From NCBI GenBank assembly GCA_002348465.1, contig DEBI01000012.1, forward strand, positions 10,237-26,904: a DNA stretch of 16,668 nucleotides, read 5' to 3'. Below the pieces are notes generated by a model. The model was not told where the DNA came from and did not search any database. It was given only the letters and a program-made list of their open reading frames with translations. Both the position numbers and the translations under genes were made by a program. The DNA is from Gemmatimonadales bacterium UBA2960. GTDB lineage: Bacteria > Gemmatimonadota > Gemmatimonadetes > Longimicrobiales > Gaopeijiaceae. Below, piece after piece: positions 14,388 through 16,668 of this stretch; within the stretch, counting starts at the first letter, position 1; each line of letters opens with the position of its first letter.

Positions 14388-15730
14388 TGAGCCACACCCC
14401 TGAATGTCAATTCTGCAACCGCTTCGACATGCGCGGTCTGAGGAAAAAGGTCGAATGCCCGCAATCCATCGAGGGTATACTGATCGCCCAAGCGTTTCAC
14501 GTCTCGAGCGAGTGTTGCGGGATCGCAACTAACGTAGAGAACCCGTCTCGGTGCGTTGGCTAGGATCTGCGCGGGAACGTCCTGATGAAGTCCGCTGCGG
14601 GGCGGGTTGAGAACAAGCACCTCGGCAGGTAGCAACTCGGGAAGCAGGTCTTCGACCAGCCCCTCCCTCACTTCAAAGCACCCAAAATCGTTGTTGTGCT
14701 CAGCCATCTTAGCCCCCACAGAAGCTCTCAACTGCGCTGCAGCGCTAGGGTCAGACTCAATTCCTACAACCGAGAGTCCTTGTGATGCCAATGCCAACCC
14801 GTACGCGCCTAATCCGCAATACGCGTCTATGATGGGGAAAGTTGGCAATACTGCCTGTTCGTTCGACGGAAGCGCAGTAGTGCAGCACTTAATGACATGA
14901 GTCCGCAGCAGCTTAGCGGCGGCGTCGTTTACCTGAGCAAACGATGGGGGCGGAGCGTCTAGCACTCCCCCACCCACAAGGATCATTTGATCCCTTTCTT
15001 CAACTTCGGATTTATTCTCAGACGGACGGTGCCATATCGCCCTAAAGGCTCCGACAGACTGAAACAAACGCTCTCCATCCCAGCCCGATCTTCCACCCTC
15101 AACTACGAGATCTACTTCAGCGCCATTTTCACTGCTCAGCCCGAGCGTCATACGGATCCTTCCGGCCGAAGGTAAAAGCTCTGCGCTCTTCCCCCATCCC
15201 GCCCTAAGCTTACTCCACGCCTGTGAGAGCTTCTCATGAGGCAGCAAACACTCCGAATCAATGTCAACTATGTGTGCCGGACGATGTAAGGCATGGAATC
15301 CGGCAACCACGTGCCCACCACTCAATCTCCGAAGTGTGAAACTCACTCGATTACGGTACCGAAGCCTGCTGGGAGAAGGAACTACCTCAGGAGCCGACAC
15401 GTTTACCAACCCTCCAATCCTTGCGAGGGCATCTGTGACGAACCGTCCTTTCCAGGTCAGTTGGTCTTCGTATGAGACATGCTGCAACTGGCATCCTCCA
15501 CACTCCGTATATTTCTTGCATGGGGGGTTCACACGAGAGCGCGCAGGGTCCAACACCTCGACCAGCGACCCCCTCGCCCATCGTGGCCGGATGCGCTCAA
15601 CTCTGATTCGAGCTCGGTCGCCCTCAGTAGTCCGAGGAACAAAGACGACACGACCGTCCGGCAAGTCCGCGATACCGGATCCGCCCGCACCCATACCGCG
15701 GACCTCCACATCTACCTCTGTTTTTAACAC
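14384..15730 (-). CDS. rlmD: 23S rRNA (uracil-5-)-methyltransferase, RlmD/RumA type
   Basis: This SAM-dependent enzyme makes 5-methyluridine in RNA, most likely at a 23S rRNA position such as U1939. The 448-residue product has an N-terminal TRAM RNA-binding domain (about 1-62, GMGAGGSGIADLPDGRVVFV). Four cysteines follow for a [4Fe-4S] cluster: Cys71, Cys77 and Cys80 in CKKYTECGGC, then Cys161. The methyltransferase domain carries SFAQVN (263-268), the SAM loop DAYCGLGAYG (302-311), NPPRSGL (375-381), the nucleophile Cys402 in YVSCDPATLARD, and the base Glu437 in HVEAVAEL. All key residues are present. The exact uracil (RlmD, RlmC, RlmCD or TrmA-like) cannot be set from sequence. The start is GTG at 15730, overlapping the carboxylase gene by seven bases, with GGGGTG upstream. 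Confidence 0.93.
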   Translation of the reverse strand: MLKTEVDVEVRGMGAGGSGIADLPDGRVVFVPRTTEGDRARIRVERIRPRWARGSLVEVLDPARSRVNPPCKKYTECGGCQLQHVSYEDQLTWKGRFVTDALARIGGLVNVSAPEVVPSPSRLRYRNRVSFTLRRLSGGHVVAGFHALHRPAHIVDIDSECLLPHEKLSQAWSKLRAGWGKSAELLPSAGRIRMTLGLSSENGAEVDLVVEGGRSGWDGERLFQSVGAFRAIWHRPSENKSEVEERDQMILVGGGVLDAPPPSFAQVNDAAAKLLRTHVIKCCTTALPSNEQAVLPTFPIIDAYCGLGAYGLALASQGLSVVGIESDPSAAAQLRASVGAKMAEHNNDFGCFEVREGLVEDLLPELLPAEVLVLNPPRSGLHQDVPAQILANAPRRVLYVSCDPATLARDVKRLGDQYTLDGLRAFDLFPQTAHVEAVAELTFRGVAQ

Positions 15731-16668
15731 CGATCAGCACCCCATGGGTGCATAGCTCTCCTCCATGCATTCAAAGGTTTGCTACTCGGTCTTTTGATCC
15801 TTGGAGGCCCACCCCTCCGGTGCTCATCCTCCAGAAGAGCGGCCGCGATCGTCGCAGCAATTATTGTCTCCTCTGGAGCATCGGCCTCCAGGAGTTCTGG
15901 GTGTTCATCCAGATAGCGTATGGAAAGCGTCCCAGCATTGAAATCCTGCTCTTCCATCACGCGCCGATGTAACGGCGCGCAAGTCTCAACTCCAGCCACC
16001 ATCAGTTCTCCGAGCGCGCGACTCATACGACGTATCGCGGCTTTACGGTCCGCTCCGTGAACCACCAGCTTAGCGAGGAGTGGATCGTAATGAAGACTGA
16101 CCTCACTTCCCTCAATAATACCCCCGTCCCAACGAACCCCAGAACCCGTCGGAATCTTTAGGTGCGTGATCACACCTGTTGACGGGAGGAACCCACTCAA
16201 ATGATCCTCCGAAGTTATCCGGCACTCGATTGAATGACCGTTCAATTCGACGTCACTCTGGGTGAAAGCAAGCTTCTCTCCTGATGCTATGCGAAGTTGC
16301 CATTCTACCAGATCCACACCCGTCACCATTTCAGTTACAGGGTGCTCAACTTGGATGCGAGTATTCATCTCAAGGAAGAAAAACTCTCCATCCTCATAGA
16401 GGAATTCAATTGTTCCGGCACCTCGGTATCCGACTGCCTCGGCGGCACGAACCGCCGCTTGGCCCATCGCCGTTCGTTCCTCTTCTGTAAGAACCGATGA
16501 AGGCGCCTCCTCGACCAGCTTCTGATGACGGCGCTGGATAGAACATTCTCGCTCCCCTAGGTGGACTATATTTCCGTGCGCATCACCTAGGACCTGAATC
16601 TCGATATGACGAGGACGAGCGCGATACTTCTCTATGTAAACTGAACCGTCACCGAATGACGCTAGAGC
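15724..16668 (-). CDS. Biotin carboxylase subunit of acyl-CoA carboxylase, C-terminal part
   Basis: This is the last 314 codons of a biotin carboxylase, which uses ATP and bicarbonate to carboxylate biotin; roughly 190 N-terminal residues lie beyond the right edge. The frame is open to the window end and begins ALASFGDGSVYIEKYRARPR. Conserved parts follow in order: RHIEIQVLGDAHGNIVHLGE, CSIQRRHQKLVEEAP (about 42-56), GYRGAGTIEFLYE, and the ATP-grasp signature FLEMNTRIQVEHPVTEM (about 98-114). The biotin-loop GVRWDGG and YDPLLAKLVVHG come later. The C-terminus runs some 45 residues past the usual AccC end (ending MHPWGADRC). This resembles the start of the linker in propionyl-CoA or methylcrotonyl-CoA carboxylase alpha chains rather than the acetyl-CoA enzyme. 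Context with the biotinyl carrier and mutase favours propionyl-CoA. Confidence 0.95.
   Translation of the reverse strand, partial: ALASFGDGSVYIEKYRARPRHIEIQVLGDAHGNIVHLGERECSIQRRHQKLVEEAPSSVLTEEERTAMGQAAVRAAEAVGYRGAGTIEFLYEDGEFFFLEMNTRIQVEHPVTEMVTGVDLVEWQLRIASGEKLAFTQSDVELNGHSIECRITSEDHLSGFLPSTGVITHLKIPTGSGVRWDGGIIEGSEVSLHYDPLLAKLVVHGADRKAAIRRMSRALGELMVAGVETCAPLHRRVMEEQDFNAGTLSIRYLDEHPELLEADAPEETIIAATIAAALLEDEHRRGGPPRIKRPSSKPLNAWRRAMHPWGADRC

Noticed and set aside
14388..14528. A 47-codon N-terminal extension of the biotinyl carrier protein
   Set aside because: It lies inside the methyltransferase gene and is unlike carrier proteins; the GTG at 14387 with its GTGA overlap fits better.
1..16668. 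Mobile elements, CRISPR arrays, tRNA or rRNA genes, defence or toxin-antitoxin systems
   Set aside because: I saw no transposase or integrase, no spaced direct repeats, no tRNA T-loop with matching acceptor stem, and no gene without a housekeeping or envelope explanation that would suggest such a system.

Overview
This window reads as an ordinary, gene-dense chromosomal stretch of a Gram-negative-type bacterium. Every gene I can support lies on the minus strand, so the biological order runs from high to low coordinates. Two products have Sec-type signal peptides and one of these looks like an outer-membrane protein. Base composition is moderate, GTG and TTG starts are frequent, and neighbouring genes often overlap by a few bases. 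The gene content (split methylmalonyl-CoA mutase, bifunctional nuclease, and argS, PfkB kinase and purM in a row) would suit Gemmatimonadota or a related phylum. That placement is an inference from gene style only, not a database result.

In transcription order, positions 16668 to 12341 hold a propionyl-CoA-type module: the C-terminal part of a biotin carboxylase subunit, an RlmD/RumA-like rRNA uracil methyltransferase, a biotinyl carrier protein, and the catalytic large subunit of a split methylmalonyl-CoA mutase. Together they fit carboxylation of propionyl-CoA and rearrangement to succinyl-CoA. The carboxyltransferase, the epimerase and the B12-binding mutase subunit are not in the window. 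Positions 12256 to 8287 hold an FmdB-type zinc ribbon protein, argS, a PfkB-family kinase and purM. Positions 8290 to 3386 hold an uncharacterised exported protein, then the complete riboflavin set ribD-ribE-ribBA-ribH and nusB, all overlapping or separated by at most 12 bases. A family 4 type glycosyltransferase (3357 to 2242) follows after a short gap containing a perfect palindrome.

A gap of about 215 bases precedes metK (2026 to 836) and is the most likely place for an internal promoter or leader. A gap of 122 bases then precedes a bifunctional nuclease (DUF151) gene (713 to 171), followed by the first 49 codons of another exported protein that runs off the left edge.

I see no RNA genes, CRISPR arrays, insertion sequences, toxin-antitoxin pairs or defence genes. 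No clear undescribed system is present. The points most worth a second look are the unknown exported protein inside the purM-rib operon, the RNA methyltransferase placed between two carboxylase subunits, the palindrome containing the nusB stop codon, and the repeats in the metK leader.
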